Notes under the pieces: model-generated
What the model saw: the letters and a program-made list of their open reading frames with translations, nothing else
Told to the model about the DNA's origin: nothing
Databases searched by the model: none
Assembly: GCA_023663615.1 (NCBI GenBank)
Contig: JAMPHA010000030.1
Coordinates: 1-28,863 of the forward strand
Source of the DNA: DLAJ01 sp023663615
GTDB taxonomy: Bacteria; Bacillota; Clostridia; Lachnospirales; Lachnospiraceae
Length of the DNA: 28,863 nucleotides
Direction of reading: 5' to 3'
Translations under genes and position numbers: made by a program
Part shown: in pieces, positions 1-7,812 of the stretch
How the letters are laid out: every line of letters begins with the position of its first letter
Position numbering within the stretch: the stretch's first letter is position 1

Positions 1-62
1 AAGTAATTTTGGAGAAACAAGGCAGGATATAATGGAATTTACCTTTCAAGGCTGGAAAATTC
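1..62. repeat. Terminal inverted repeat, left copy
   Basis: The first 54 bases are the exact reverse complement of the last 54 bases of the window. Allowing two mismatches at positions 55 and 56, the match runs to base 62. The repeat is flush with both ends of the window. It holds no reading frame or obvious hairpin of its own and lies just upstream of the promoter of the NlpC/P60 gene. A repeat flush with both ends usually means that assembly stopped at a repeated sequence, but a true inverted repeat in the genome is also possible. Confidence 0.9.
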
Positions 63-71
63 CCCCAAGGG

Positions 72-100
72 TTGACAAGGAAAGCATCGCGTGTTATATT
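72..100 (+). promoter_or_regulatory. Sigma-A-type promoter for the NlpC/P60 gene
   Basis: TTGACA at 72-77 and TATATT at 95-100 are separated by exactly 17 bases, with a TG extension (92-93) before the -10. Transcription would start near 107, giving a leader of about 75 bases before the start codon at 183. Confidence 0.7.
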
Positions 101-182
101 TAGCAACAGGATGTAATAATTTTGTAACAAATTTAACACAATACGATAGAAATGACCTTTGTTAATCTTTTGGAGGAAGGGA

Positions 183-1679
183 ATGAAACGAAAAGAGTTA
201 AAAGCCGCGGCGGTGTTACTCGCGGGAGTGCTGAGCGCTTCTCAGGCGGACTTTTCGGCGAACGCGACACAGGTTGCGGCACTGCTTCCGGCAGAGGGAG
301 TGGAGCTGGCGCTTGAGGAAAGCACGACGGTTGAAGAATTGGAACAGAGTGTGCGGCCGGGTGCGCAGAGTGATATAGAGATTCTTACCCTGTCTCAGGA
401 GGCAGGCATGGCGGTGGCGGCGGGAATCGCCGAACCGGCGATGACGGATATTGTTCCTGAGGAGGGAACGGGAGAAACGGCAGCGGACAGCGGAGAACAG
501 CATACAGGAGCCGACGAGACACAGAATCCGGCGGAAGACGCGGACACAGATGCTTTGGACGGCAGTGAGAACGCCGATCCGGATGCGGAAGAGACAACAG
601 AAGAAGATATGGACGCCGTGGACGGCGAAGAACCGGAGGATACTGAGGCGGATGCCGATCTTACGGATGAAGAGGATGCAGAAGAAGATGACGAGGAAAT
701 GCCGGAAGGATACGGCAGCCTTGTGATCGCAAGAGTACGCGACTGGGTGAATGTCAGAAGCGGTCCCACAACGGAAAGCGAGATCGTCGGAAAGCTTTAT
801 AATAATTCCGTCGGCGAGCTGATCCGGCGGGAAGGTGACTGGTATTATATCGCATCCGGTACGGTTACGGGTTATGTCAGCGCGGATTACTGTGTGTCCG
901 GCGAGGAAGCGGAGGCGCTTATTGACGAGGTCAGCATTCAGATCGCAACGGTGGATGCGCAGACCTTGAAGCTTCGCGCGGAGGGCTCCACAGAGTCGAG
1001 AGTATTGCAGCTATTGCCTTATGGCGATAAGCTTGAAGTGTTAGAGTCCGATCACGGAAGCGGTTGGATCAAGGTCAACGTCAACGGTACGCAGGGATAT
1101 GTATCCGCCGATTATGTGACGGTTTCGATTTCCTTTGTTTCCGCAGAGTCAAAAGCGGAAGAAGAGGCAAGACTTGCCGAGGAGCGTGCAGAGCGTGAGG
1201 CGGCAGAGCGCAGGGCGGCGGAGCTCGCAGCGCAGGAAGCGGCACAGGCGGCAGAGCAGGCGCAGCAGCCCGCGGAATCCAGTGAAGTGGTTATGACGGC
1301 AGAAGCGCCGGCGCCGGTATCTACCGGAAGCGGACGCGGAGCAGAGGTTGCAAATTACGCATTGCAGTTTGTCGGAAACCCGTATGTTTATGGCGGTACA
1401 AGTCTGACAAACGGGGCGGACTGCTCAGGCTTTGTTCTTGCGGTATATGCCCAGTTTGGCATCAGCCTGCCGCATTCGGCGACAGCGGACCGCAGCATGG
1501 GAACTGCGGTGGGAACTTTGGCGGAGGCACAGCCGGGTGATCTGGTGTGCTATTCCGGTCACGTCGGCATCTATATCGGTAACGGGCAGATCGTTCATGC
1601 GAGCACACCGAGAACCGGTATCAAGATTTCCAGCGCGACCTACAAGCCGATCGCATGTATCCGCAGAATTTTTAACTAA
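183..1679 (+). CDS. Secreted SH3-domain NlpC/P60 cell-wall hydrolase
   Basis: Predicted 498-residue exported peptidoglycan endopeptidase. The start at 183 is chosen because GGAGGAAGG lies 3 bases upstream and a signal peptide (positive MKRKELK, hydrophobic core, Ala-rich cleavage region near residue 30) follows directly; an upstream in-frame ATG at 159 has no such site. An acidic Glu/Asp-rich stretch (about 90-175) is followed by two bacterial SH3 domains (about 178-245 and 255-320; WVNVRSGP and LKLRAEGS motifs, both ending GYVSADY). Next come an Ala/Glu-rich coiled coil (about 325-365) and a C-terminal NlpC/P60 domain. The catalytic triad is visible as C414 (ADCSGF), H460 (GHVGIYIG) and H472 (VHAS). 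In this family the SH3 domains bind wall peptides and the P60 domain cleaves D-Glu to diamino acid bonds. It is transcribed alone, between its own promoter and a terminator. Confidence 0.92.
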   Translation: MKRKELKAAAVLLAGVLSASQADFSANATQVAALLPAEGVELALEESTTVEELEQSVRPGAQSDIEILTLSQEAGMAVAAGIAEPAMTDIVPEEGTGETAADSGEQHTGADETQNPAEDADTDALDGSENADPDAEETTEEDMDAVDGEEPEDTEADADLTDEEDAEEDDEEMPEGYGSLVIARVRDWVNVRSGPTTESEIVGKLYNNSVGELIRREGDWYYIASGTVTGYVSADYCVSGEEAEALIDEVSIQIATVDAQTLKLRAEGSTESRVLQLLPYGDKLEVLESDHGSGWIKVNVNGTQGYVSADYVTVSISFVSAESKAEEEARLAEERAEREAAERRAAELAAQEAAQAAEQAQQPAESSEVVMTAEAPAPVSTGSGRGAEVANYALQFVGNPYVYGGTSLTNGADCSGFVLAVYAQFGISLPHSATADRSMGTAVGTLAEAQPGDLVCYSGHVGIYIGNGQIVHASTPRTGIKISSATYKPIACIRRIFN

Positions 1680-1692
1680 ACAAAGAGTTGTC

Positions 1693-1722
1693 GGGGACAG
1701 CCGGAGGGCTGTCCCCTCTTTT
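1693..1722 (+). terminator. Rho-independent terminator after the NlpC/P60 gene
   Basis: A perfect 10-bp stem, GGGGACAGCC (1693-1702) with GGCTGTCCCC (1707-1716), has a 4-base loop and is followed by CTCTTTT. It lies 13 bases after the stop codon. Confidence 0.85.
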
Positions 1723-1811
1723 GGGTTTTGTAGATTTTTTTGCAGTGACTCAATTTTCATCTAAAAGAGAAGAACATCCCGTATATTTTGCGAAAATTGG
1801 AGATAACGATA

Positions 1812-1840
1812 TTGACCAAGTGATACGTTTGTAGTACAAT
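1812..1840 (+). promoter_or_regulatory. Promoter upstream of the small exported protein gene
   Basis: TTGACC (1812-1817) and TACAAT (1835-1840) are 17 bases apart. The predicted leader of about 100 bases contains a weak hairpin, GAAAACT (1841-1847) with AGTTTTC (1862-1868), before the reading frame at 1945. The promoter shows that the broken gene downstream may still be transcribed. Confidence 0.6.
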
Positions 1841-1944
1841 GAAAACTAAGATAAATGGAGGAGTTTTCACGAGAGGGGGGAGGAAAGAGTTTGGAGTTGT
1901 TAATTAAGTGTGGGTAGAGTTTATGAACAGAGAGGAGAATGAAC

Positions 1945-2367
1945 ATGATAGGTAGAATGAAAACAAGCAAAATGAGAACGATAGTTGTTGCAGTAATTTT
2001 AACTGTTACAGTTTTTACATAGATGCTGGAACCCAGTGTTGCCTATGCAGCGGTGAAAGATGCCACCTTTATAGTGGATGATGAAACGGTATATGCCTCA
2101 CTATCGGGTGATGCAAATGGGGTGACGGGTAAAACCTCCTATACGAAAGGACCGGGGGTATTGGAGCTCATAGTGGGTGGCAGTGCCAAAATTCCGGGAA
2201 CGACACAAGTCCGGGGGCTGGTGGCCATGCCTAACCCCGTAAATGCGCCGGGAGGTATATCAACAACAATGACGCCGCCCTCTGGCCATATTCTCATTTC
2301 AGCGTATTCACATCACTATGCCACGATAGGGGGAGCATCTAATTACTGCGATCTTACATTGTTTTAA
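1945..2367 (+). pseudogene. Small exported protein, signal peptide interrupted by TAG
   Basis: A frame opens at 1945 (AGAGGAGAATGAAC lies just upstream as a ribosome binding site). It runs 25 codons, meets TAG at 2020-2022, and continues in the same frame from ATG 2023 to 2367. Read through, it makes one textbook Gram-positive signal peptide: a basic MKTSKMRT region, a hydrophobic IVVAVILTVTVF core, then the stop, then a VAYA cleavage site before AVKDATF. The remaining mature part is about 107 residues, Gly/Thr/Ser-rich, with a single Cys near the end, and matches no family I recognise. Either a point mutation (for example CAG to TAG) has inactivated export, or translation restarts at 2023. 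That restart would give a protein without a signal peptide, and no good ribosome binding site precedes 2023. TAG is used as a normal stop by neighbouring genes, so recoding is unlikely. Confidence 0.7.
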
Positions 2368-2389
2368 CAGGGAGTCGTAGACGTTGCCG

Positions 2390-2420
2390 AGGGGATTGCC
2401 TTTTTCAAAGACAATCCCCT
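2390..2420 (+). promoter_or_regulatory. Intergenic hairpin before the lipoprotein gene
   Basis: A 9-bp stem (2390-2398 with 2412-2420) continues after one mismatch as 4 more pairs, closing on a 3-base TTC loop. No T-run follows the hairpin. It sits between the stop at 2367 and the ribosome binding site of the next gene, so it could be an attenuator or a transcript-stabilising structure. A factor-independent terminator is less likely. Confidence 0.5.
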
Positions 2421-2435
2421 TAAATGGAGATTGAC

Positions 2436-3710
2436 ATGAAAAACACGAAAAACAGGATCACCGCAATAATGCTATTGATGATGGGAGTATGTCTGTGCGC
2501 CTGTGGAAGGAACGGACAGACGGCGGAAGGGGAACCTGCATCGGGAATCCTGCAATTGGGCTGTTTTTACGAAGACAATATCATTGTTCTGTCTGCACCG
2601 GAACGGTTTCTGTATTCCGAATGGGAACCAATCGGATTTGAATATATTTGTACCGATCCGACCTGTAGTCATACATCGGACTCGTGTTCCGCCCGGACAT
2701 ATCAGGACGACAGTGTTCAGGAACAGAATCTTGGTGTGGTCTATCATGACAGACTGATCATCGTGCATTCTTATCAGGAGCATGTGGATCATGGCAGTCA
2801 TGTCATTGACGGAGTGACAAAGGTAGATGTCAGTTATGTATGGCATACGGATGTGTACGAGGCTGATCTCGACGGAGAGAACAGGAAACGTAAATTGTCA
2901 TTTGATGGCGGTATTGCCAATGTTTCGCTGGCTTTTACGGCGGTTTTGGAAGAGGGCGTCCTTTATTTTGGAGGTCCGATTGAGAGCCGCATTGTCATGG
3001 AATACGATGAGGAGGGCGTTGTTTCACGCAATGAGGTAATCCAAAGCGACGCGTTTTATGCCGTTGATCTGGAGGATTATTCGGTGCGGTTGTTTGCGGA
3101 GGCGGATGGAAAGGATAGCATGAGTTATTCCTATTATGTCGGCGTATTTGACGGACTTATCTATGCGAGGACAAGTGACGCATGGTTCGGGCGCGGAGCG
3201 TGGTATCGGTTTGATGAGGAGACGGGGGAATGTGAGGAGATCATGTATTTTGATTCCGACGCCCCCTATTTTTTCGGAGTGATCGAGGACAACGTTTACT
3301 ATTATTATCAGGGGAAACCGGTTCTTTATGCAATGGATATGGAAACGAAGGAAGAGAGAAAAGTGTTAGAGGCGGGGACGGATCAGTTCTTTTTGGAAGC
3401 TGCGGTGTTTGAAGATCAAATCTGGGTTCTGACGGATTATTCCATGGAAGAAGGAAACTATATGTCGGAATATACCGTACTGAACGCGGCGGGGGAAGTG
3501 ATAGATTTTTGTCACTACGATGATTATATTTTATTTTACGGTGTCGTGGGAGACAGGCTGATTTATTGTACAGCGTTTCCGGAGGGAAAAATGTGGTGGG
3601 CGGACAGGTCGGACATCAAAAACCTGACGGAGCGGGGCACTTATATCGGGTACGAAGACGCAAGGTATCATGACGTTCTTTCCTACGGAACAGAATCGGA
3701 GAACCCGTAG
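2436..3710 (+). CDS. Lipoprotein, probable beta-propeller-like protein
   Basis: Predicted 424-residue surface lipoprotein. ATG 2436 is chosen because GGAGA (2426-2430) precedes it by 5 bases and a lipoprotein signal follows: MKNTKNR, a hydrophobic core, and an LCAC lipobox with the lipidated Cys at residue 23. A Cys-rich motif, ICTDPTCSHTSDSC, appears near residue 70. The rest is a series of Asp/Tyr-rich repeats of roughly 45 residues in which phrases such as LYFGGP, IYARTSD, VYYYYQGK and LIYCTAF recur. This resembles the DUF5050-type propeller lipoproteins common in Lachnospiraceae; that assignment is by pattern only. The stop is followed within 100 bases by an ABC transporter, so the protein may be its sensor or accessory partner. 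That role is inference. Confidence 0.72.
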   Translation: MKNTKNRITAIMLLMMGVCLCACGRNGQTAEGEPASGILQLGCFYEDNIIVLSAPERFLYSEWEPIGFEYICTDPTCSHTSDSCSARTYQDDSVQEQNLGVVYHDRLIIVHSYQEHVDHGSHVIDGVTKVDVSYVWHTDVYEADLDGENRKRKLSFDGGIANVSLAFTAVLEEGVLYFGGPIESRIVMEYDEEGVVSRNEVIQSDAFYAVDLEDYSVRLFAEADGKDSMSYSYYVGVFDGLIYARTSDAWFGRGAWYRFDEETGECEEIMYFDSDAPYFFGVIEDNVYYYYQGKPVLYAMDMETKEERKVLEAGTDQFFLEAAVFEDQIWVLTDYSMEEGNYMSEYTVLNAAGEVIDFCHYDDYILFYGVVGDRLIYCTAFPEGKMWWADRSDIKNLTERGTYIGYEDARYHDVLSYGTESENP

Positions 3711-3807
3711 CATAGTAAGTTGTGGGAATATGGAGTTTCACGGCGTTTGTCAAAGTCAGGTTTGCAGACCGTGGATTATTGTTGGTAGGAATAAGGCGGT
3801 GGGAAAA

Positions 3808-4521
3808 ATGGCACAGTATGAACTGGAACTGATTGGTCTTACAAAATCGTATAAAAAGAAGCTTGCGCTGGATCACTTTTCTTATCGGTTTGAGAAGGGG
3901 ATTTACGGACTGCTCGGTTCGAATGGGGCAGGGAAATCGACGCTTATGAATCTCATTACCCAGAATCTGAAATGTGACGAGGGGCGGATTCTGTTAAACG
4001 GTGTGGATGCAAAGACGTTAAAACAAGAATATATATCGCACATCGGGTATATGCCGCAGCAGCAGTCGGTGTATGAGAATCTCACGCTGATGCGTTTTCT
4101 GTATTATATTGCGGCGCTGAAGGGCATGTCAAAAAGGGAAGCGGACGGGCAGATACGGGCGCTTTTACAAAAGGTTGGTCTGTGGGAGGAGCGGAACCGG
4201 TTTATGGGAAGCTTTTCCGGCGGAATGAAGCAGAGGGCGCTGATCGCGCAGGCGCTTTTGGGGAATCCGGATATTATCATTCTAGATGAGCCGACGGCGG
4301 GGCTTGATCCGCTGCAGAGAATGGCAGTGAGGGAGATGATCCGCGATCTTGCGGAGGATCGGATCGTGATGATCTCTACCCATGTGATCGCGGATATTGA
4401 GCCGATCGCAAAGGAGATTTTGATGCTCAAGGATGGAAAACTACTGAAAAGATTATGTCTTGAGGAAGAGAGAATCGATGGAGAAAGTTTGGAGGAAATG
4501 TATATCCGCCTGTTTCAATAG
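3808..4521 (+). CDS. ABC transporter ATP-binding protein
   Basis: A 237-residue ATPase subunit with all ABC motifs: Walker A GSNGAGKST (37-45), Q-loop MPQQQ (82-86), signature SFSGGMKQR (135-143), Walker B IIILDEPT with D-loop AGLDP (156-168), and H-loop STHV (190-193). The SFSGG in place of the usual LSGGQ start, and a short regulatory tail, are typical of ABC-2 exporters of peptides or lipids such as the bacitracin/lantibiotic-immunity group. The frame is open upstream (to 3670, inside the lipoprotein gene). The start at 3808 is chosen because family homology begins there and a GGTGGGA site lies upstream; GTG 3799 is an alternative. The two downstream genes supply the membrane part. Confidence 0.9.
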   Translation: MAQYELELIGLTKSYKKKLALDHFSYRFEKGIYGLLGSNGAGKSTLMNLITQNLKCDEGRILLNGVDAKTLKQEYISHIGYMPQQQSVYENLTLMRFLYYIAALKGMSKREADGQIRALLQKVGLWEERNRFMGSFSGGMKQRALIAQALLGNPDIIILDEPTAGLDPLQRMAVREMIRDLAEDRIVMISTHVIADIEPIAKEILMLKDGKLLKRLCLEEERIDGESLEEMYIRLFQ

Positions 4522-4580
4522 CAATCTGAAATGTCCGGACAGAGAGAATTTTCTGCCTGCCCGTTTCCGGGGGAAGCGAT

Positions 4581-5843
4581 ATGATTAAGAATGAATTGAT
4601 TAAAATACTGAGCAATCGGATCTTTTTGCTTTTCATTGTTCTCATGTTATTATTGAACGGTTTTTATTACAAGTGGTCGCTGGATATCCATGCGGACAGG
4701 CTGGAGCCCACGGCTTTTCAGTATCGCCAGCTTGTGGAGGAGCTGGCGCCTCTTTCTGATCGGGAAAAGCTGGAGGTGGTTTCGGAAAGGCTGGAAGAAT
4801 TGTCCGGGGTGGAGCTTGTTCTTGAGAATCCGACGGATTTTTCGGGTTCGTTAGAATTTTCTCTGGTCTCCAAGCTGTATCAGGAGATCGGGGCGGAGTT
4901 AAGCCAGATTGCAGACTATCAGGACCGGATCGGAGCGATTGTCCAAAATGTGGACGCGCATTTGGGAAGAGCGGGGACGGGAAACGATGGCGCCATGGAA
5001 CGAAGCTTTATGGAAAGCAGGCTTAAGAAAACGGGAGAGGTCTATCAAAACCTCATGGAGGTAAAGCCGGTTTTTTACCCTTCCCGCGGGATCAGGGCGC
5101 TGGTGGATAATCCGGTCACAGACTGTTGCTGCTTATTGATCCTGCTGCTTGCGGTGCTTCAGCTTGTGACGGTGGAACGCCAAAACGAATTGATTATTTT
5201 ATCAAAGACGACCCGCCGCGGCAGGGGAGCGCACGGTATCGTAAAAGCGGCTGTTCTTGGAAGCTTGTGCCTGTTCGTTACCGTACTGCTGACTGTGGAG
5301 AGTATTCTCGTCATAGGAAGCATTTATCCGTTCTCATCGTTTTTCCATCCGATTCAGTCGGTATTTTCTTACTGTGCGCTCCGGATCAATATTTTGGAGT
5401 ATCTCTGTATTTACATGATCATCAAAATGCTTTTTTATCTTTTGTGTACGGCGGTATGCTATTTTGTCTGCTGCCTGCTGCGCAAAGCGATCCCTATTTT
5501 TCTGATTCTTTCGGGAGTGACGGGGCTGCTGCTCTGCCTGTATCTGGGTATTTCCGAAACATCCTATCTGGCGCCGCTCAGGACCATGAATCCGATTGCG
5601 TTCGGTCAGGCGGGAGCGCTGTTAGAACGCTATCAATGTGTCAATGTATTTGGAATGGCGGTCAATAAGCTTTTCTTGTATCCGTGCATCTGCGGCGTGC
5701 TTGCAATCCTGTTTTTTGCGGCTGCGGTCAGAGGGTTTGCGGTATCCTGTGAAAAAATATTGTACCGGACAGATATTCTTTTTTTGACAGAAAGAAAAGG
5801 TGGAACGTGGGATTACTGCGTCATGAGTGGTACAAAACGTTGA
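4581..5843 (+). CDS. ABC-2-type transporter permease 1
   Basis: A 420-residue integral membrane protein. One membrane segment (about 12-30, FLLFIVLMLLLNGFYY) is followed by a long extracytoplasmic region (about 35-170) that is Glu/Leu-rich and probably helical. Five or six more segments then occupy 175-400. This layout (an N-terminal helix, a large outer loop, then a helix bundle) is usual for permeases of ABC-2 exporters. GGGGGAAGCG lies just before the ATG. It starts 59 bases after the ATPase stop and overlaps the second permease by 37 bases, so ATPase and both permeases form one operon. The exported substrate cannot be read from the sequence. Confidence 0.8.
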   Translation: MIKNELIKILSNRIFLLFIVLMLLLNGFYYKWSLDIHADRLEPTAFQYRQLVEELAPLSDREKLEVVSERLEELSGVELVLENPTDFSGSLEFSLVSKLYQEIGAELSQIADYQDRIGAIVQNVDAHLGRAGTGNDGAMERSFMESRLKKTGEVYQNLMEVKPVFYPSRGIRALVDNPVTDCCCLLILLLAVLQLVTVERQNELIILSKTTRRGRGAHGIVKAAVLGSLCLFVTVLLTVESILVIGSIYPFSSFFHPIQSVFSYCALRINILEYLCIYMIIKMLFYLLCTAVCYFVCCLLRKAIPIFLILSGVTGLLLCLYLGISETSYLAPLRTMNPIAFGQAGALLERYQCVNVFGMAVNKLFLYPCICGVLAILFFAAAVRGFAVSCEKILYRTDILFLTERKGGTWDYCVMSGTKR

Positions 5844-6661
5844 TTTCCCAAAGGATCCTTTTCGTTTTGGCGGCTGCGGTGCTCGTTGCCTGGTTCGAGA
5901 GTCCGGGGCTGCCCGAATATGCGGCTTCCGCTGCAGAGGTGTTCTATTATCGGTATTCGGAAGCGGTGGAAGGTCCCTATACGGACGGGATCAATGACTT
6001 TATCCGTCAGAACAGCGAGACGGTCCGCACGCAAATGATGCAGCCGGATCTGACGGAGGGACAGAGAGTCCTGTATCAGTCCATGCAGGAAGCGCTTACT
6101 TGGATGTCGGACTATGCGCAGTACCTGTCGGAGCATGAGAACAGTTATTACATTTATAATCCGGGATATACGGCGCTTACGGGAGGAAACAGCGGACTGA
6201 ATCGTCAGAATACCATGACATCTATTATCATGTATGCGTTTGCCGTCGTATGTTTTGTGCTTACGATGTCCATTGATTATCAGCATGGCGAGGATCGTCT
6301 GATCCATTCAACCGAAAAGGGTAGGGGAGCTTATATTGTTTCCAAGCTGTTGATCGGAATGCTGATTGCGGCTGTTCTGCTCGCCATATTCTGGCTGCCG
6401 CAGCTTGTGACCTTCCTGCGTTATTGGGGGACGGCATTTATGGATGCACCCGCCTATAGTCTGCAGAATTTAGACGGGGTCTGGGGCGGCATTTCCATCT
6501 TTACCTACCTGTGTTTCCGATATGTGGGAAAGTATGTGATGCTCTTGGGCGTGATGCTTTTTTCCTATCTGATGGAGCGCCGCATGAAAAGCAGTGTGAC
6601 GACGATCGTCTGGGTATGCGCCATAGTGGAGATTCCCCTCGTGGTGAGACTCTTGATGTGA
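5807..6661 (+). CDS. ABC-2-type transporter permease 2
   Basis: A 284-residue membrane protein starting with GTG at 5807, preceded by AAAGAAAAGGTGG. The reading frame overlaps the end of permease 1 by 37 bases, which suggests translational coupling. It begins LLRHEWYKTLISQRI, parallel to the KNELIKILSNRI start of permease 1. This motif marks the cytoplasmic N-terminus of ABC-2 permeases. A first helix (about 17-32), an outer domain (about 35-135), and then four or five helices follow (140-160, 180-205, 235-258 and 262-284). Together with the ATPase it would form a heterodimeric exporter. Confidence 0.78.
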   Translation: MGLLRHEWYKTLISQRILFVLAAAVLVAWFESPGLPEYAASAAEVFYYRYSEAVEGPYTDGINDFIRQNSETVRTQMMQPDLTEGQRVLYQSMQEALTWMSDYAQYLSEHENSYYIYNPGYTALTGGNSGLNRQNTMTSIIMYAFAVVCFVLTMSIDYQHGEDRLIHSTEKGRGAYIVSKLLIGMLIAAVLLAIFWLPQLVTFLRYWGTAFMDAPAYSLQNLDGVWGGISIFTYLCFRYVGKYVMLLGVMLFSYLMERRMKSSVTTIVWVCAIVEIPLVVRLLM

Positions 6662-6722
6662 AAAGAGGTTTGCGTGTGACGTGCGTGTCACAAACGCGTT
6701 TTAGGAAATTTACACAAAAGGA

Positions 6723-6742
6723 AAAAAAGCAAGCGCTTTTTT
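6723..6742 (+). terminator. Probable terminator of the ABC exporter operon
   Basis: AAAAAAGC (6723-6730) pairs with GCTTTTTT (6735-6742) around an AAGC loop, about 60 bases after the permease stop. The stem is mostly A-T and so is weak, but the T-run is right for a terminator on either strand. Confidence 0.5.
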
Positions 6743-6765
6743 GAAAAAATCATCTTTTTTTTGAA

Positions 6766-6842
6766 ACGAAGTTATCCACATGAAAAAGTGCGGTTTTATG
6801 CGGAATCTTTATTTATACACGAAGTTATCCACATTATCCACG
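6766..6842 (+). promoter_or_regulatory. Cluster of DnaA-box-like sites
   Basis: Two perfect DnaA-box sequences TTATCCACA lie at 6772-6780 and 6825-6833. One-mismatch versions lie at 6834-6842 (TTATCCACG) and 6813-6821 (TTATACACG). All four are on the + strand. The two perfect boxes are part of a 16-bp direct repeat, ACGAAGTTATCCACAT, at 6766-6781 and 6819-6834, which are 53 bases (about five helical turns) apart. The cluster lies in an AT-rich stretch of almost 400 bases without a gene (6662-7058), ahead of hpf. There is no dnaA, dnaN or rpmH nearby, so it is unlikely to be the chromosomal origin. Confidence 0.6.
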
Positions 6843-6994
6843 GAAAAAGAGGATGGAAAGCGAACCGTTTTTATGGAAACCATAAGGAACGAATGTTTTG
6901 TGTAGAAATCATAAAAATATCAAAACGGCAAAAAAAACGTCAAAACCGCTTGACTTTCTTAATGTCAAAAAGTTTCGGACAATTCCATATAATG

Positions 6995-7024
6995 TTGCAA
7001 AAAAAGGGGGATTTGTGATATAAT
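6995..7024 (+). promoter_or_regulatory. Promoter of hpf
   Basis: TTGCAA (6995-7000) and a perfect TATAAT (7019-7024) with TG extension (TGA at 7016-7018) are separated by 18 bases. Transcription would begin about 28 bases before the hpf start. No other gene lies between 6662 and 7058. Confidence 0.65.
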
Positions 7025-7058
7025 CATTACACAATATAAGAACGAAAGGGATGATGCT

Positions 7059-7586
7059 ATGAAGTTTATTATTTTAGGAAAGAACATCGAAGTGACAGAA
7101 GGGCTCAGATCCGCAGTCGAGGACAAAATCGGTAAACTCGAGAAGTACTTTACAACAGAGACTGAGGTGCATGTAACCCTGAGCGTAGAAAAGGAGAGAC
7201 AGAAGATCGAGGTTACGATTCCCGTAAAGGGAAATATCATCCGTTCCGAGCAGGTCAGCAATGATATGTATGTTTCCATTGACTTAGTAGAGGAAATTAT
7301 CGAGAGGCAGTTAAAGAAATATAAGACGAAGCTGGTAGAACAGCAGCAGTCGGCGAATTATTTTAAGAAGGATTATATCGACAGGGAGTTTCCGGAGGAA
7401 GAGGAGATCAAGATCATCCGGAGCAAGAAGTTCGACATTAAGCCGATGTATCCCGAAGATGCCTGCATCCAGATGGAACTGTTGGGACACAGCTTCTTTG
7501 TATTCTGTAATGCGGAGACCGATCAGGTGTGCGTCGTGTATAAGAGAAAGGGCAATACCTACGGATTGATCGAGCCGGAGCTTTAA
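7059..7586 (+). CDS. hpf: Ribosome hibernation promoting factor, long form
   Basis: A 175-residue protein starting MKFIILGKNIEVTEGLRSAVEDK. Residues 1-95 match the S30AE/RaiA ribosome-binding domain. A charged linker (about 96-118) leads to a C-terminal domain (about 118-175, KKFDIKPMYPEDACIQMELLGHSFFVF). In the long-form family that domain dimerises to bring two 70S ribosomes together as 100S particles during slow growth. The length is normal for Firmicutes. AAAGGGATGATGCT precedes the ATG. It has its own promoter and terminator, and is monocistronic. Confidence 0.95.
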   Translation: MKFIILGKNIEVTEGLRSAVEDKIGKLEKYFTTETEVHVTLSVEKERQKIEVTIPVKGNIIRSEQVSNDMYVSIDLVEEIIERQLKKYKTKLVEQQQSANYFKKDYIDREFPEEEEIKIIRSKKFDIKPMYPEDACIQMELLGHSFFVFCNAETDQVCVVYKRKGNTYGLIEPEL

Positions 7587-7672
7587 GCCGGTATGAAAGA
7601 GATACCAAAGCCGGATGAAGTACATAAGGAAGACGCTGAGGTATGAAAGAAGAACATAAGAGGATGAATGAG

Positions 7673-7706
7673 AAGGGGCATGTCCGGAGCGGACATGCCC
7701 CTTTTA
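7673..7706 (+). terminator. Strong terminator after hpf
   Basis: A perfect 14-bp stem (7673-7686 with 7690-7703) has a 3-base GAG loop and a T-rich tail. It starts 87 bases after the stop codon. Confidence 0.9.
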
Positions 7707-7812
7707 TGCGTTAAGAATATCTTAATCCGTTTTTCTCATACTGTTTTTCTGTTTGTAATAAAATAGAGAGAGACGCTTTGCGGTGTTCTTTCGCAGGCTG
7801 AGCAGGAAGGGC

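Noticed and set aside
2020..2022. Amber codon recoding as a sense codon
   Set aside because: Neighbouring genes (lipoprotein, ABC ATPase, PIN) use TAG as an ordinary stop, and no suppressor tRNA is seen in the window.
6662..7058. Chromosomal replication origin
   Set aside because: Although DnaA boxes cluster here, there is no dnaA, dnaN, rpmH or typical AT-rich unwinding array, and the genes around are an ABC transporter and hpf.
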